Below are positions 8,478 through 18,090 of a stretch of DNA of 64,000 nt, in pieces. The notes beneath the pieces were generated by a model. The model saw only the letters and a program-made list of their open reading frames with translations, searched no databases and had not been told where the DNA came from. Source of the stretch: Cognatishimia sp. WU-CL00825 (lineage in GTDB: Bacteria > Pseudomonadota > Alphaproteobacteria > Rhodobacterales > Rhodobacteraceae); assembly GCF_040364665.1 (NCBI RefSeq), contig NZ_BAABWX010000001.1, positions 558,001-622,000 on the forward strand, written 5' to 3'. Positions within the stretch are counted from its first letter, which is position 1; each line of letters begins with the position of its first letter. A program made the position numbers and the translations under genes.

Positions 8478-8843
8478 ATGGAAAAGGTAAACGGCATTGG
8501 TGGTTTCTTCTTTCGGAGTGAAGATCCGCAGGCGATGGCAGAGTGGTATCAAACCCATCTGGGGATTGACCCCGTGGCGGAGGTTCCGTGGTCAACCGCG
8601 GCGGGACACACGGTCTTTGCCCCTTTTGCCAGAGATACGGATTATTTCGGCCGTGAAAGCCAGCAATGGATGATCAATTTTCGTGTTTCGGACATGGATA
8701 CAATGATTGCACAACTGTCGCTTGCGGGAATCGCTGTTGAAACACGTGCCGAATGGGATGGGGCATATGGACGTTTTGCGCGTATTCACGACCCCGAAGG
8801 TAATCCAATTGAATTATGGCAACCGCCGGCGCTAACCACCTAA
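8478..8843 (+). CDS. VOC (glyoxalase/dioxygenase superfamily) protein
   Basis: The protein has 121 residues from ATG 8478 (GGAGA upstream), the size of a single VOC domain. MEKVNGIGGFFFRSEDPQAMAEWYQTHLG is the usual first beta-alpha module, and the end YGRFARIHDPEGNPIELWQPP is the classic second module with the metal-ligand Glu in IELWQ. Members include glyoxalase I, ring-cleavage dioxygenases and antibiotic-binding proteins; the activity cannot be told from the sequence. It stands alone downstream of a terminator, so it should have its own promoter or be read at low level. Confidence 0.8.
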   Translation: MEKVNGIGGFFFRSEDPQAMAEWYQTHLGIDPVAEVPWSTAAGHTVFAPFARDTDYFGRESQQWMINFRVSDMDTMIAQLSLAGIAVETRAEWDGAYGRFARIHDPEGNPIELWQPPALTT

Positions 8844-9043
8844 AAAAACCCAGTGCAACGGCTTTGCCAAAATTGCGGGCCGCTTTCAGTCACTTACGAC
8901 GATTTCCCTTGGCTTCGCGACGGCTTGGCACAAAATGTCAGGTGATTGTATACCAATGTATCCATGTAACACACTGAAATAAATAAATTTTCTTTACAAT
9001 TGCAGCGGCCTGCGTAGGGTGTGATCCGGTAAAGGAGCCCACT

Positions 9044-10321
9044 ATGACGCCTATTGATGATCATCCGTTGCGCTATCGATTGGCCAATGAGCTGCATGCG
9101 CGGCCATTCCCGGCCTTCGGCGCTCCGGCGACGGCTTGTTTTCTTGCGATTAAGAAGGAAAAAGGCGCGGCGGGACGCAACAAAGACGAAGATCTGCATT
9201 ATCTGATTAAATTGCTGGATCGCTATGGGGCACCTCATCCGCAGCCCGGGGCGACGCATTATTCGGGCACGATTGGTCGGCATCAGGTCAAATGGGAACA
9301 GCACACCGAATTTGTGACGTTTATGGTGTTTTCCCAAGACGTATCAAGCCGGGCCTTTGATCCAGCTGATTTTGAAGTCTTTCCAGAAGACTGGCTTGCG
9401 GAAACCACTGGCGTACGGATTTCGTCGATCTTGATCCGGGTTGTGATGCGACCTGATGAAGACACTCTCGCTAAAAATTTGAAAGATTGGTTTGTGGCCG
9501 AAAGCCTGGCCACCAGCGAGGTACTGGACGGATCTGCGGTGATCGCCGGTGACTTTCGCATCGACCCGGCAGGGCATTTGCGGTTTGCAGTTTTCCCATC
9601 CGAGGGCACCGGTGAGCAACGCATAGGCCGGATTGTGCAGCGGTTGTGTGAAATCGAGACCTATAAGTCGATGTCGATGTTGGGTTTTTCACGGGCAGGC
9701 AACATGGCATCACATATGGGGGCATTAGAGGCCGAGCTGACCTCGGTGATGGGGGACATGAGCGGCGATGTACCAGCCGAGAACACTCTGGACGCTTTGT
9801 TGACAATTTCATCGGAAATCGAAGCATTGGTTGCGAGGGCGTCGTACCGGTTTGGGGCAACGCGGGCCTACGAGGCGATTGTGGATCAGCGCATCAATGT
9901 GTTGCGCGAAGCGCGCTATGGACGGCGCCAGACCTTTCGAGAGTTTATGATGCGGCGATATGATCCCGCGATGCGCACGGTGGGTTCAACTGAAAAACGC
10001 TTGGCAGCGCTTTCTGATCGCGCGATTCGTGCCGGAGATTTGTTGCGTACAAAAGTGGATGTCGCTCGGTCAGCCCAAAACCAGTCTTTGCTAGCTAGTA
10101 TGGACCGGCGCGCGGATTTGGCTTTGCGCTTGCAAGAAACAGTCGAGGGTCTGTCTGTGGTGGCGATTGGCTATTACGCGGTCTCGCTTGCGGCGTATTT
10201 GTTTTATCCGTTGTCTGGGCCAATGGGGATTTCTAAGGGCACGTTGACGGCGGCGCTGGTGATACCCGTTTTGCTGCTAGTCTGGGCTATGATCCGACGA
10301 ATAAAGGCGCGGATGCACTAG
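9044..10321 (+). CDS. DUF3422 family membrane-anchored protein
   Basis: The 425-residue protein begins with the family signature DDHPLRYRLANELHARPFP and continues with the DUF3422 body, ending in two hydrophobic helices (about 371-389 and 400-417) and a basic tail RRIKARMH. The layout suggests a large cytosolic domain tethered to the inner membrane by a C-terminal hairpin. A segment of about 240-360 is rich in charged residues and probably forms long helices. DUF3422 is widespread in proteobacteria and has no established function that I know. AAAGGAG lies before the ATG. It is monocistronic by spacing, 75 bases ahead of argE. Confidence 0.85.
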   Translation: MTPIDDHPLRYRLANELHARPFPAFGAPATACFLAIKKEKGAAGRNKDEDLHYLIKLLDRYGAPHPQPGATHYSGTIGRHQVKWEQHTEFVTFMVFSQDVSSRAFDPADFEVFPEDWLAETTGVRISSILIRVVMRPDEDTLAKNLKDWFVAESLATSEVLDGSAVIAGDFRIDPAGHLRFAVFPSEGTGEQRIGRIVQRLCEIETYKSMSMLGFSRAGNMASHMGALEAELTSVMGDMSGDVPAENTLDALLTISSEIEALVARASYRFGATRAYEAIVDQRINVLREARYGRRQTFREFMMRRYDPAMRTVGSTEKRLAALSDRAIRAGDLLRTKVDVARSAQNQSLLASMDRRADLALRLQETVEGLSVVAIGYYAVSLAAYLFYPLSGPMGISKGTLTAALVIPVLLLVWAMIRRIKARMH

Positions 10322-10396
10322 CGACTTGATTGCCTCTCTTGAGTCTATACAGAGGGGACGCGGGCCATATTGTGGCCTATGATCAAGGAAAGACTG

Positions 10397-11566
10397 ATGC
10401 CGGAACGTCTGTCACAACGCGCCATATTGGAATTCCTAGTCGGTTTTCCAACCGTGAGCGCACGCAGTAACTTGGATTTGGTGGACTGGGTCGAAGCCTA
10501 CCTAATGTCGCACCAGATTCTTTGTTATCGGATGTTGAACGCGGCAGGTGATAAAGCCGCACTTTATGCGCATGTTGGGCCAAATGTGCCGGGCGGCGTT
10601 GTGCTGTCTGGTCATACCGATGTGGTGCCGGTGGAAGGCCAAGCCTGGGAAAGCGATCCGTTTGAGGTGATTGAAAAGGCCGGTCGGCTATATGGGCGTG
10701 GCACCTGTGACATGAAGGGCTTTGATGCTTTGGCGATATGGGCTCTTGTCGAGGCGCGCTATTCAACATTGGCACGTCCCTTGCAGTTGGCGCTGAGCTA
10801 TGACGAAGAAATTGGCTGTTTGGCAGCCCCTGATATGATTGACGCGATGCAGGCTGCGCTGCCCAAGGCCGGCGTTGCGATTGTTGGCGAACCCACCGGT
10901 ATGAAAACGGTGACAGGGCACAAAGGCACCATTGGGTTTGATATTCATCTGCGTGGCCACGAGGTGCATTCGTCGATGTTGCATCAGGGGGTCAGCGCCA
11001 TCATGTCGGGCGCAGAGTTGATCACATGGGCCAATCAGCAAAATGCGGCTGCGGCGGCTGACGTGCCTTCTGAAATGGCAGCACCCTTTGACCCTCCGTT
11101 CACCACGATGCATGTGGGCCAGATCTCTGGTGGCACAGCCCATAATATCACGGCAAAAGACTGCCGGTTTGATCTTGATTTTCGCGTGGTGCCTGGCGAC
11201 GATCCTGAGCGTTGTAAGCGGCGCTTTCTTGAGCGCCTTCGCCAGTTGGATGCTGAAATGAAAGCTGTGGTTGCGACAACTGGAGTTGACGTTGAAATGG
11301 GGTTTGATGTGCCGCCTTTGGTTCCAGAACACAATGGTGCAGCGGAGACATTGGTGCGCAGATTAACCGGAGACAACAGCCGTAATGTGGTGTCTTATGC
11401 CACCGAGGGCGGTCAGTTTCAGCAAGCTGGATATTCGACGGTTGTCTGTGGACCGGGTGACATCGCCCAAGCCCATCAAGCCAACGAGTATCTAGAGCTG
11501 TCACAGTTCAAACTGGGTCATGACTTTATGAAAGCATTGCTGCAAGATATGCGCCTAACGCGCTGA
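10397..11566 (+). CDS. argE: Acetylornithine deacetylase (M20 peptidase family)
   Basis: From ATG 10397 (AAGGAAAG upstream) the enzyme has 389 residues. It hydrolyses N-acetylornithine to ornithine and acetate in arginine biosynthesis, using two metal ions. The M20 ligands are visible: SGHTDVVPV (His73, Asp75), GRGTCDMKGFDAL (Asp105 as bridging ligand) and the DEE pair (Glu137 base, Glu138). KGTIGFDIHLRGHEVHSS begins the dimerisation domain and YATEGGQFQQAGYSTVVCGPG is the C-terminal ArgE fingerprint. A second M20 gene of a different subfamily follows within 25 bases, so the two are probably co-transcribed. Confidence 0.85.
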   Translation: MPERLSQRAILEFLVGFPTVSARSNLDLVDWVEAYLMSHQILCYRMLNAAGDKAALYAHVGPNVPGGVVLSGHTDVVPVEGQAWESDPFEVIEKAGRLYGRGTCDMKGFDALAIWALVEARYSTLARPLQLALSYDEEIGCLAAPDMIDAMQAALPKAGVAIVGEPTGMKTVTGHKGTIGFDIHLRGHEVHSSMLHQGVSAIMSGAELITWANQQNAAAAADVPSEMAAPFDPPFTTMHVGQISGGTAHNITAKDCRFDLDFRVVPGDDPERCKRRFLERLRQLDAEMKAVVATTGVDVEMGFDVPPLVPEHNGAAETLVRRLTGDNSRNVVSYATEGGQFQQAGYSTVVCGPGDIAQAHQANEYLELSQFKLGHDFMKALLQDMRLTR

Positions 11567-11590
11567 TAGTAAGAGAGATTGACAAAGTCT

Positions 11591-12757
11591 ATGGCTGTTA
11601 AGAATAGATTTGCGGAACTGCATGAAAACATAACAGCCCTACGCCATGATTTGCATGCGCACCCTGAAATCCTGTTTGAGACGCACCGAACATCGGCGCT
11701 GGTGGCCGAGAGGCTGCGGGCTGTCGGCTGTGATGAGGTAGTGACCGGGATTGGCCGCACCGGGGTTGTCGGCGTCATCAAGGGCCAGTCGGTTACATCA
11801 GGCAAGGTGGTTGGGTTGCGAGCGGATATGGATGCGCTGCCCATTCAAGAGGCCACTGGGTTAGATTATGCTTCGACCACAGAGGGGGCAATGCATGCCT
11901 GTGGGCATGATGGGCACACTGCCATGTTGCTGGGCGCGGCGGAATACCTGACAGAGACCCGAAATTTTGATGGCACGGTGGTGTTGATTTTTCAGCCTGC
12001 AGAAGAAGGCGGTGGCGGCGGCCGTGAAATGTGCCAAGACGGTTTGATGGACCGGTTTGGCATTCAGGAAGTCTATGGGATGCACAATTGGCCTGGCATG
12101 CCGACGGGGTCTTTTGCCATTCGTCCGGGGCCGTTTTTTGCCGCCACAGATTTGTTTGAAATCACGGTTCAGGGCAAGGGCGGGCATGCGGCAAAACCGC
12201 ATGAAACAATTGACAGCACGGTGATGGCCAGCCAGTTGGTCTTGGCACTGCAAACAATAGCCAGCCGCAATGCAGACCCGGTTGATCCTGTGGTAATCTC
12301 GGTGACATCCTTTGAAACAAGTTCGAAGGCGTTCAATGTTATCCCGCATGCGGTGACCTTGCGCGGTACCGTGCGCACCCTAAGCAAAGACATGCGGCAA
12401 TTGGCAGAAGAGCGCGTCAAAGCGCTGTGTGCGCTGCAATGTGAAAGCTTTGGCGGACAGGCCATTGTGGACTATCGCCGGGGATACCCGGTGATGGTCA
12501 ATCATCCGGATCAGACCGAATTTGCCGCTCAGGCAGCGCGCAGCGTGTCGGGACAATGCGACAAAGCCCCGTTGATCATGGGCGGAGAAGACTTTGCTTA
12601 TTTGTTAGAAGAACGCCCTGGTGCTTATATTCTGGTGGGCAATGGTGATAGCGCGATGGTGCATCATCCGGCTTATAATTTTAACGACGAGGCCATTCCG
12701 GCAGGGTGCAGCTGGTGGGCTGAAATCGCCGAACAGCGTATGCCACTCAGCTCTTAA
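11591..12757 (+). CDS. M20D amidohydrolase (hippurate/IAA-amino-acid hydrolase type)
   Basis: The protein has 388 residues from ATG 11591; a TTG at 11579 is also in frame. It is an M20D enzyme: LRHDLHAHPEILFETHRT near the N terminus, the metal site MHACGHDGHTAMLLGAA with Cys104 and His106, and the Glu138-Glu139 pair in FQPAEEGGGGG. GKGGHAAKPHETIDS starts the lid domain and IMGGEDFAYLLEERPGAYI closes the site. M20D members cleave N-acyl or amide bonds of amino acids (hippurate, N-acetyl-diaminopimelate, IAA conjugates); the substrate is open. It follows argE closely, and its stop overlaps the end of convergent waaA by three bases. Confidence 0.82.
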   Translation: MAVKNRFAELHENITALRHDLHAHPEILFETHRTSALVAERLRAVGCDEVVTGIGRTGVVGVIKGQSVTSGKVVGLRADMDALPIQEATGLDYASTTEGAMHACGHDGHTAMLLGAAEYLTETRNFDGTVVLIFQPAEEGGGGGREMCQDGLMDRFGIQEVYGMHNWPGMPTGSFAIRPGPFFAATDLFEITVQGKGGHAAKPHETIDSTVMASQLVLALQTIASRNADPVDPVVISVTSFETSSKAFNVIPHAVTLRGTVRTLSKDMRQLAEERVKALCALQCESFGGQAIVDYRRGYPVMVNHPDQTEFAAQAARSVSGQCDKAPLIMGGEDFAYLLEERPGAYILVGNGDSAMVHHPAYNFNDEAIPAGCSWWAEIAEQRMPLSS

Positions 12758-14058
12758 TTAACAGCGTTGTGCAGCAGCGCGAGTAGTTTAACAGACACGT
12801 CTTTGCGAATTTCAGCGCCTTTTGTGACATAGGCGTATGCAGATTTTTGCATTGTTTCCAAATCGTTGCTGGCATGAAGTTCAAGCAATGCGTGACCAAG
12901 TTGATCTGCGGTGTCAACCTGTCGAGCTGCCCATATCCCATCTAGGTCAGCATAGGCCTGTGCAAAGTTCGCATAAAGCGGTCCGTGCAAAATAGCGCAG
13001 TTAAAATGCGCCGGTTCAAACGGGTTGTGACCGCCAACGGGCACAAAGGAACCGCCGATAAAGGCCTGTGGTGCCAGGCTGTAAAATAGCCCGGTTTCAC
13101 CAAGGGTATCTGCAAGGTAAATCTCGGTGTCGCGATTGGGGTTCTCAGATTTGCTGCGTTGGGCCACTGTCCAACCGCGTGATTTGAGCATTGTAGCTAT
13201 GGCATCGCCCCGTTCCGGGTGACGGGGCAGCAAGACCAAAAGCGCATCATCCTCTTGCGCTTGAAACTGTTTGTGCGCGCTTGCGACCAGTTCTTCTTCG
13301 CCAGGGTGGGTTGAACTGGCAAGCCAAAGCGGGCGCTGACCAAATTCGGAGGCAAGCAAGTCGCGTTGGTTTTCGTCGACGGGCAGGGGATCAGAAGAGA
13401 TTTTCAGATCTTGCGTAACGCTTACATTTACTGGGTTTGCACCAAGATTTGTAAGGGCTGTAGCCGTCTTTTGTGTCTGACACAGGACGAGCGAAAAACG
13501 GGATAGTAAGGCTTTGGCAAGTCGTGGGAAACGTGACCAGCTTTTGATAGACTTTTCCGACAAACGCGCATTGATCAGTGCCAATGGAATGCCGCGATCA
13601 CCAAGGTTGACAATCTGGCGTGGCCAAATTTCGCTTTCAACAAACACCGCCATGTCTGGGTGCCAATGGGTCAGAAAACGCTGTGTGGCCTTCGCGGTAT
13701 CAAGCGGCGAATACTGGTGTAAACAACGTTCTGGTAGCCGTGTTTCGGCCAATTTGGCGGCAGTGGCGGTTGTTGTGGTAACCAAAATTGTGGTGTCTGC
13801 AGCTTGCTTTATCAGCGTGGGCAATAGACCCAGAATGGACTGGAATTCGCCAACTGACACTGCGTGTATCCAGACAAGTTTGCCTGTTGGTCGTGGCAAT
13901 GTTGCGTGCCCAAGGCGTTCCTGCGCTCGCGTCGGGGAAACACCGGCGTCTTGTAGTTTTTTTACTGCATGATTGGCGATTTGGCGTGCAAAAAGGCGCG
14001 TGACAAGCGCATAGAGCCGATAAATCGGTGGCAAGGACAACGCAGGGCGCACCGACAT
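12754..14058 (-). CDS. waaA: 3-deoxy-D-manno-octulosonic acid transferase (Kdo transferase)
   Basis: The 434-residue enzyme (GT30) transfers Kdo from CMP-Kdo to lipid IVA at the inner face of the inner membrane, the first step of LPS core assembly. The N-terminal stretch PPIYRLYALVTRLFARQIAN would be the membrane-associated helix. WIHAVSVGEFQS includes the catalytic Glu71, VFVESEIWPRQIV is the second N-domain motif, and the C-domain has FIGGSFVPVGGHNPFEPAHF, the sugar-nucleotide site. Its ATG overlaps the moaA stop by one base (TGATG), so it is translationally coupled to a gene of unrelated pathway. Confidence 0.92.
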   Translation of the reverse strand: MSVRPALSLPPIYRLYALVTRLFARQIANHAVKKLQDAGVSPTRAQERLGHATLPRPTGKLVWIHAVSVGEFQSILGLLPTLIKQAADTTILVTTTTATAAKLAETRLPERCLHQYSPLDTAKATQRFLTHWHPDMAVFVESEIWPRQIVNLGDRGIPLALINARLSEKSIKSWSRFPRLAKALLSRFSLVLCQTQKTATALTNLGANPVNVSVTQDLKISSDPLPVDENQRDLLASEFGQRPLWLASSTHPGEEELVASAHKQFQAQEDDALLVLLPRHPERGDAIATMLKSRGWTVAQRSKSENPNRDTEIYLADTLGETGLFYSLAPQAFIGGSFVPVGGHNPFEPAHFNCAILHGPLYANFAQAYADLDGIWAARQVDTADQLGHALLELHASNDLETMQKSAYAYVTKGAEIRKDVSVKLLALLHNAVN

Positions 14059-15062
14059 CAGCCGCCTGTGTGGCTCATATGGCGAGACATTTGGCCTTCG
14101 ACCTTTTGTCGAGAATAGTCAAAATCATGCCCCTTTGGTTTAAGCTTGATCGCGTCACGGATCGCTGTTTCCAAATGGTCATCATCTTTGTGTTGTCGCA
14201 ATGGGTCCCGCAAATCTGCCATGTCTTCTTGACCAAGGCACATGTAAAGTTCGCCTGTACACGTCAGACGCACACGGTTGCAGCTTTCACAAAAGTTATG
14301 GGTCAATGGGGTGATAAAGCCAATTTTTTGCCCGGTTTCTTCCAGACGCACGTAACGGGCCGGGCCACCTGTGCGTTCTGCAAGTTCGGTCACTGTATAG
14401 TTTTTTTCCAGGTCAGCCTGCAGATCCTTAAGCGACCAATATTGGTCAAGCCGATCTTCCTCGCCCATATCGCCCATGGGCATGACTTCTATCCAGGTCA
14501 AATCCATGTCCCGTTCGGCGCACCACTGCGTGATTGGCAGAAGCTCGTCGTCGTTTACGCCCTTGAGCGCAACGGCATTGATTTTGACGCGCAGACCGGC
14601 CTTTTGGGCGGCGTCAATGCCGCGAATAACGTTGTCAAGTTTGCCCCAGCGGGTCACCTTCGCAAATTTTTCAGTGTCGATGGTATCCAGTGAAATATTC
14701 ACCCGCCGCACGCCACAGTCAAAAAGCTCGTCAGCAAATCTGTGCAACTGGCTGCCATTTGTGGTCAGCGTCAGTTCCTTAAGGGCACCGCTGTCCAAGT
14801 GGCGCGACATTGCGCGAAAAAAGCTCATGATATTGCGTCGTACCAAAGGCTCGCCGCCGGTGATCCGCAACTTTTGCACACCCAGTTTTACAAAGGTCGA
14901 ACACATGCGGTCCAGTTCTTCGAGGGTGAGCAAGTCTTTCTTAGGCAGAAAGGTCATATCCTCGGACATGCAATAGACGCAGCGAAAATCGCAGCGATCT
15001 GTTACGGAAACCCGCAGGTAATCGATGGGGCGTTGGAAAGGGTCTATCAATGGCGCTGTCAT
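14058..15062 (-). CDS. moaA: GTP 3',8-cyclase (molybdenum cofactor biosynthesis protein A)
   Basis: The 334-residue radical-SAM enzyme converts GTP to 3',8-cyclo-7,8-dihydro-GTP, the first step to molybdopterin. The radical-SAM cluster is CDFRCVYC (Cys24, Cys28, Cys31) and the second, substrate-binding [4Fe-4S] site is [19 protein letters not shown] (Cys258, Cys261, Cys275). RITGGEPL and the C-terminal Gly-Gly (333-334), needed for activity in characterised enzymes, are both present. No other moa or moe gene is in the window; waaA overlaps downstream. The upstream 63 bases are shared with a divergent lipoprotein gene. Confidence 0.96.
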   Translation of the reverse strand: MTAPLIDPFQRPIDYLRVSVTDRCDFRCVYCMSEDMTFLPKKDLLTLEELDRMCSTFVKLGVQKLRITGGEPLVRRNIMSFFRAMSRHLDSGALKELTLTTNGSQLHRFADELFDCGVRRVNISLDTIDTEKFAKVTRWGKLDNVIRGIDAAQKAGLRVKINAVALKGVNDDELLPITQWCAERDMDLTWIEVMPMGDMGEEDRLDQYWSLKDLQADLEKNYTVTELAERTGGPARYVRLEETGQKIGFITPLTHNFCESCNRVRLTCTGELYMCLGQEDMADLRDPLRQHKDDDHLETAIRDAIKLKPKGHDFDYSRQKVEGQMSRHMSHTGG

Positions 15063-15125
15063 AGGGTAGACTTAGGCCTATGCGCCCGTAGGAGCAAGAG
15101 AAATTGGGGTTTTAAGGATTCTGAA

Positions 15126-15593
15126 ATGATGAAGTATTTCTGGATTTCGACGGTTTTCGTGGCCGTGACGGGATGTGCACAGGTCGAAAAGCTTGGTTTG
15201 GGCAAAAAGACGCCAAGTCAAAGCAGAGCAGCACCTGCGGATCCGGCATTAGGGCTTGTTCGCCCGGTGGCGCGTGGAGATTTGGGCGGGGATCTGGCCA
15301 AATCCGGTGCTGAGCAACTAGATTTGACAAGTAAAACGGGTACAAAATCAGGGGTGTTGGGGGTGACAATTGCCAGCCTTGGCGACGCGCGACAGCCTGG
15401 AATGTGGCTTAAGACCCCATTGGTTGAGGCCCCACAGCCTGGTCAGGTCATTTTTGGCAGCAAAAGTGCTGATGTGCAGTTGCTGCCGCTTGATGGTCCT
15501 TTGACCGCCGGCAGCCAGATTTCCTTGCAAGCGATGCAGGCCCTTGGTGCCCCGCTGACGGGGCTGCCAGAATTGAAGGTGCGCGCGTTTTAA
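15126..15593 (+). CDS. Small predicted lipoprotein
   Basis: From ATG 15126 (AAGGA eight bases upstream) the protein has 155 residues. MMKYFWISTVFVAVTGCAQ is a lipoprotein signal with the lipobox VTGC (Cys17). The mature part is rich in Gly, Ala, Leu and Pro and contains VLGVTIASLGDARQPGMWLKTPLV, which resembles small Rhodobacterales proteins found next to moaA; I cannot name a domain or function. It is probably anchored in the inner or outer membrane facing the periplasm. It is divergent from moaA and its stop overlaps the end of the convergent alkD-like gene. Confidence 0.75.
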   Translation: MMKYFWISTVFVAVTGCAQVEKLGLGKKTPSQSRAAPADPALGLVRPVARGDLGGDLAKSGAEQLDLTSKTGTKSGVLGVTIASLGDARQPGMWLKTPLVEAPQPGQVIFGSKSADVQLLPLDGPLTAGSQISLQAMQALGAPLTGLPELKVRAF

Positions 15594-16270
15594 CCGGGCA
15601 AGTGGCGCGCGGCTTCTTTTTGCGCAAAGGGTTTCATCGCATTGCCATGAGTCGCCAAAAAGGCGCGGGTGCGGTCGGGGTCATGTTTGGATAGGTCACG
15701 CAACCACCATGCGATTGATTTTTGGATAAACCATTCTGGGTCAGACACATAGCTGGCGGCCCAACCCAGCACTCGATCGCGTATTTCCAGATCAAGTGGT
15801 TTGGGAAAGTTTTGTTTGGTCCAAGGCAACGTGGCCACAAGTGCTGCGCGGCGTGTCCACATGTGGTCTGAAGTTATCCAGGTCTCAACGATATCAAGGC
15901 GCGTGGGATCTGCCACCAGCCGTTTTTGGATCGCCGCACAGGCGTGATCTGCTATCGCCCAGCTGTCAAATTCAGGCACCCAGGTCTGCATCAGTTCCCA
16001 AGCTTGATCGTCTGGGCGCAAACGGGCTTGTGTCAGCAATTTTGCGGCTGCAATTCGGGCCTCGAAAATATCACTTTCCCATAGGGCCTTTGCAAGCGTC
16101 AGCCGCTGCGTCACTGACAGGGTCTGTCGCCACGTTTTTGTCAGGTCATTCAAGGCAGGGTTTGGCACTCCAAGCACAATTCGGGTTTGCTTGTGGTAGG
16201 CTGCCTTTTGCTCGGCGCGCCCGGGTTCCACGTGCTGCATAAGTTGCGCGAGGGCCTCGTCATAAGTCAT
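15590..16270 (-). CDS. AlkD-like DNA alkylation repair protein
   Basis: The 226-residue protein is an all-helical HEAT-like repeat protein of the DNA alkylation repair (AlkD) family. Recognisable parts are WESDIFEARIAAAKLLTQAR, the segment TWVPEFDSWAIADHACAAI with the Trp/Asp of the DNA-lesion surface, and DPEWFIQKSIAWWLRDLSKHDPDRTRAFL. AlkD-type enzymes remove 3-methyl- and 7-methyl-purines without flipping the base. The real start is ATG 16270, which overlaps the glmS stop (ATGA). A second, different family member (AlkC type) is at 58205. Confidence 0.82.
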   Translation of the reverse strand: MTYDEALAQLMQHVEPGRAEQKAAYHKQTRIVLGVPNPALNDLTKTWRQTLSVTQRLTLAKALWESDIFEARIAAAKLLTQARLRPDDQAWELMQTWVPEFDSWAIADHACAAIQKRLVADPTRLDIVETWITSDHMWTRRAALVATLPWTKQNFPKPLDLEIRDRVLGWAASYVSDPEWFIQKSIAWWLRDLSKHDPDRTRAFLATHGNAMKPFAQKEAARHLPG

Positions 16271-18090
16271 TCGACGGTAACCGATTTTGCAAGATTGCGC
16301 GGTTGATCCACATCGGTGCCTTTGGCGACTGCGGTGTGATAGGCCAGCAATTGTGCGGGCAGCGCATAGAGGATTGGGCTGAGAACTGGTGAGATGGGTG
16401 GCATTTTGATGACCTGCCACGCGCCATCCGCTGCCTCGGTTGCGCCGGTGCTGTCGGTGATCAACAACACTTTTCCGTTGCGCGCCATGACTTCTTGCAT
16501 GTTTGAGATCGACTTATCAAAAAGCGCGTCGCGCGGGGCCATCACAACAACTGGAACTGCTTTGTCAATCAGTGCGATGGGGCCGTGTTTTAGCTCTCCT
16601 GATGCATAGGCTTCGGCATGTATATAGCTGATTTCTTTTAGTTTTAATGCACCTTCTAAGGCTAGAGGATACATGACGCCGCGGCCTAGAAACAGGATAT
16701 CGCGTGCTTCTGCCAGCTTGCGCGCCACTTTCTTGATTTCACGGTCACATTCCAAAGCCGTGTTCATAATCCCCGGCAATGCCCGAAGGGCTGACAAGTG
16801 ATCCGTCAGGGTTTTTGGATCTATAACTCCCCGGTCAGAGGCAGCCTTAAGTGCCAACATTAACAGGACGGTAAGCTGACAGGTGAAAGCTTTGGTTGAG
16901 GCCACACCAATTTCGGTGCCTGCAAGAATGGGCAGCGCGATGTCACTTTCGCGCGCAATGGAGCTTTCTGCGACGTTCACAACCGATACAATTTTTTCCG
17001 CTTTTCCCTGACAATAGCGCAGGGCAGCCAAGGTATCGGCGGTTTCGCCGGATTGGCTCACAAACAGGGCCACGGTGCCTTTGGTGATGGGCGGCTCGCG
17101 GTAGCGGAATTCTGAAGCAATATCGACTTCGACTGGAATTCCAGCTAACTGCTCAAACCAGTATTTTGCGGTAAGGCAGGCAAAGGATGCTGTTCCGCAG
17201 GCAACCATTGTCAGGCGTTCGACCTTGCTGAAATCCAAATCCGCGCCCGGCAACACAACTTCGGTGCCAGTGGAAGACAGATAATGGCGCACGGCTTCGC
17301 CAATGACTGTGGGTTGTTCGGCAATTTCTTTGGACATGAAGTGCTTGTGGCCTGCTTTGTCCACCCGCGCAGAGTCGATCTGGATTGTCTTTTTGGCACG
17401 GTTGGCAAGCTCGCCGGCTTCGTTGCGAATTTCCAGAGACGTGCGGGTGATGACAGCGCTGTCACCTTCTTCAAGATAGGTGATTTCGTCGGTCAAAGGG
17501 GCCAGAGCAATGGCGTCAGACCCGACAAACATTTCGCCGTTGCCGTGACCGATGGCCAATGGTGATCCTTTGCGGGCAGCCACGATCAAATCGTCCTCAC
17601 CCTCAAACAGAAAGGCCAGGGCAAAGGCACCGTGCAGGCGCGACAGAGATTTGCGAGCTGCATCGACAGGCGACATACCGTCGTTCATATATTTTTGCGT
17701 CAGTAGCGCTACAGTCTCGGTGTCTGTTTCTGTTTGAAACGACAAACCGCAGTCGGCAAGTTCTTGGCGCAACTCGCGAAAGTTTTCAATAATGCCATTA
17801 TGGACCACGGCCACGGGGCCAGCTTGATGAGGGTGTGCATTGTCTACCGAGGGCGCACCGTGGGTTGCCCAGCGGGTGTGACCGATGCCCGATTTTCCGC
17901 GCAGTGGTTCGTGCACTAACAGATCAGACAGGTTGACCAATTTACCGACAGCCCGTCGCCGCGTCAGCGCGCCATCATCGACGGTTGCAATGCCCGCGCT
18001 GTCATAGCCGCGGTATTCAAGACGCTTTAACGCCTCGACAAGCAAAGGGGCTGCTTCGTGATTACCTAATACGCCAACAATTCCACACAT
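16267..18090 (-). CDS. glmS: Glutamine-fructose-6-phosphate aminotransferase (isomerising)
   Basis: This 607-residue enzyme makes glucosamine-6-phosphate from fructose-6-phosphate and glutamine, feeding UDP-GlcNAc for peptidoglycan and LPS. The glutaminase domain begins with MCGIVGVLG (nucleophile Cys2 after Met removal) and has RWATHGAPS; two SIS domains follow with FVSQSGETADTLAALR and ACGTASFACLTAKYW; it ends with the highly conserved DVDQPRNLAKSVTVE. Its ATG overlaps the glmU stop by one base (TAATG), so glmU-glmS-alkD are one coupled transcript. No glmS ribozyme is possible in the 5' region because glmU is directly upstream. Confidence 0.97.
   Translation of the reverse strand: MCGIVGVLGNHEAAPLLVEALKRLEYRGYDSAGIATVDDGALTRRRAVGKLVNLSDLLVHEPLRGKSGIGHTRWATHGAPSVDNAHPHQAGPVAVVHNGIIENFRELRQELADCGLSFQTETDTETVALLTQKYMNDGMSPVDAARKSLSRLHGAFALAFLFEGEDDLIVAARKGSPLAIGHGNGEMFVGSDAIALAPLTDEITYLEEGDSAVITRTSLEIRNEAGELANRAKKTIQIDSARVDKAGHKHFMSKEIAEQPTVIGEAVRHYLSSTGTEVVLPGADLDFSKVERLTMVACGTASFACLTAKYWFEQLAGIPVEVDIASEFRYREPPITKGTVALFVSQSGETADTLAALRYCQGKAEKIVSVVNVAESSIARESDIALPILAGTEIGVASTKAFTCQLTVLLMLALKAASDRGVIDPKTLTDHLSALRALPGIMNTALECDREIKKVARKLAEARDILFLGRGVMYPLALEGALKLKEISYIHAEAYASGELKHGPIALIDKAVPVVVMAPRDALFDKSISNMQEVMARNGKVLLITDSTGATEAADGAWQVIKMPPISPVLSPILYALPAQLLAYHTAVAKGTDVDQPRNLAKSVTVE

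Noticed and set aside
14742..15125. Extension of the lipoprotein frame back over moaA
   Set aside because: It is antisense to moaA, and the lipoprotein signal starts at ATG 15126 after a good ribosome-binding site.
16271..16420. 50-residue N-terminal extension of the alkD-like gene
   Set aside because: It overlaps the end of glmS, has no homologous look, and ATG 16270 overlapping the glmS stop is the natural start.
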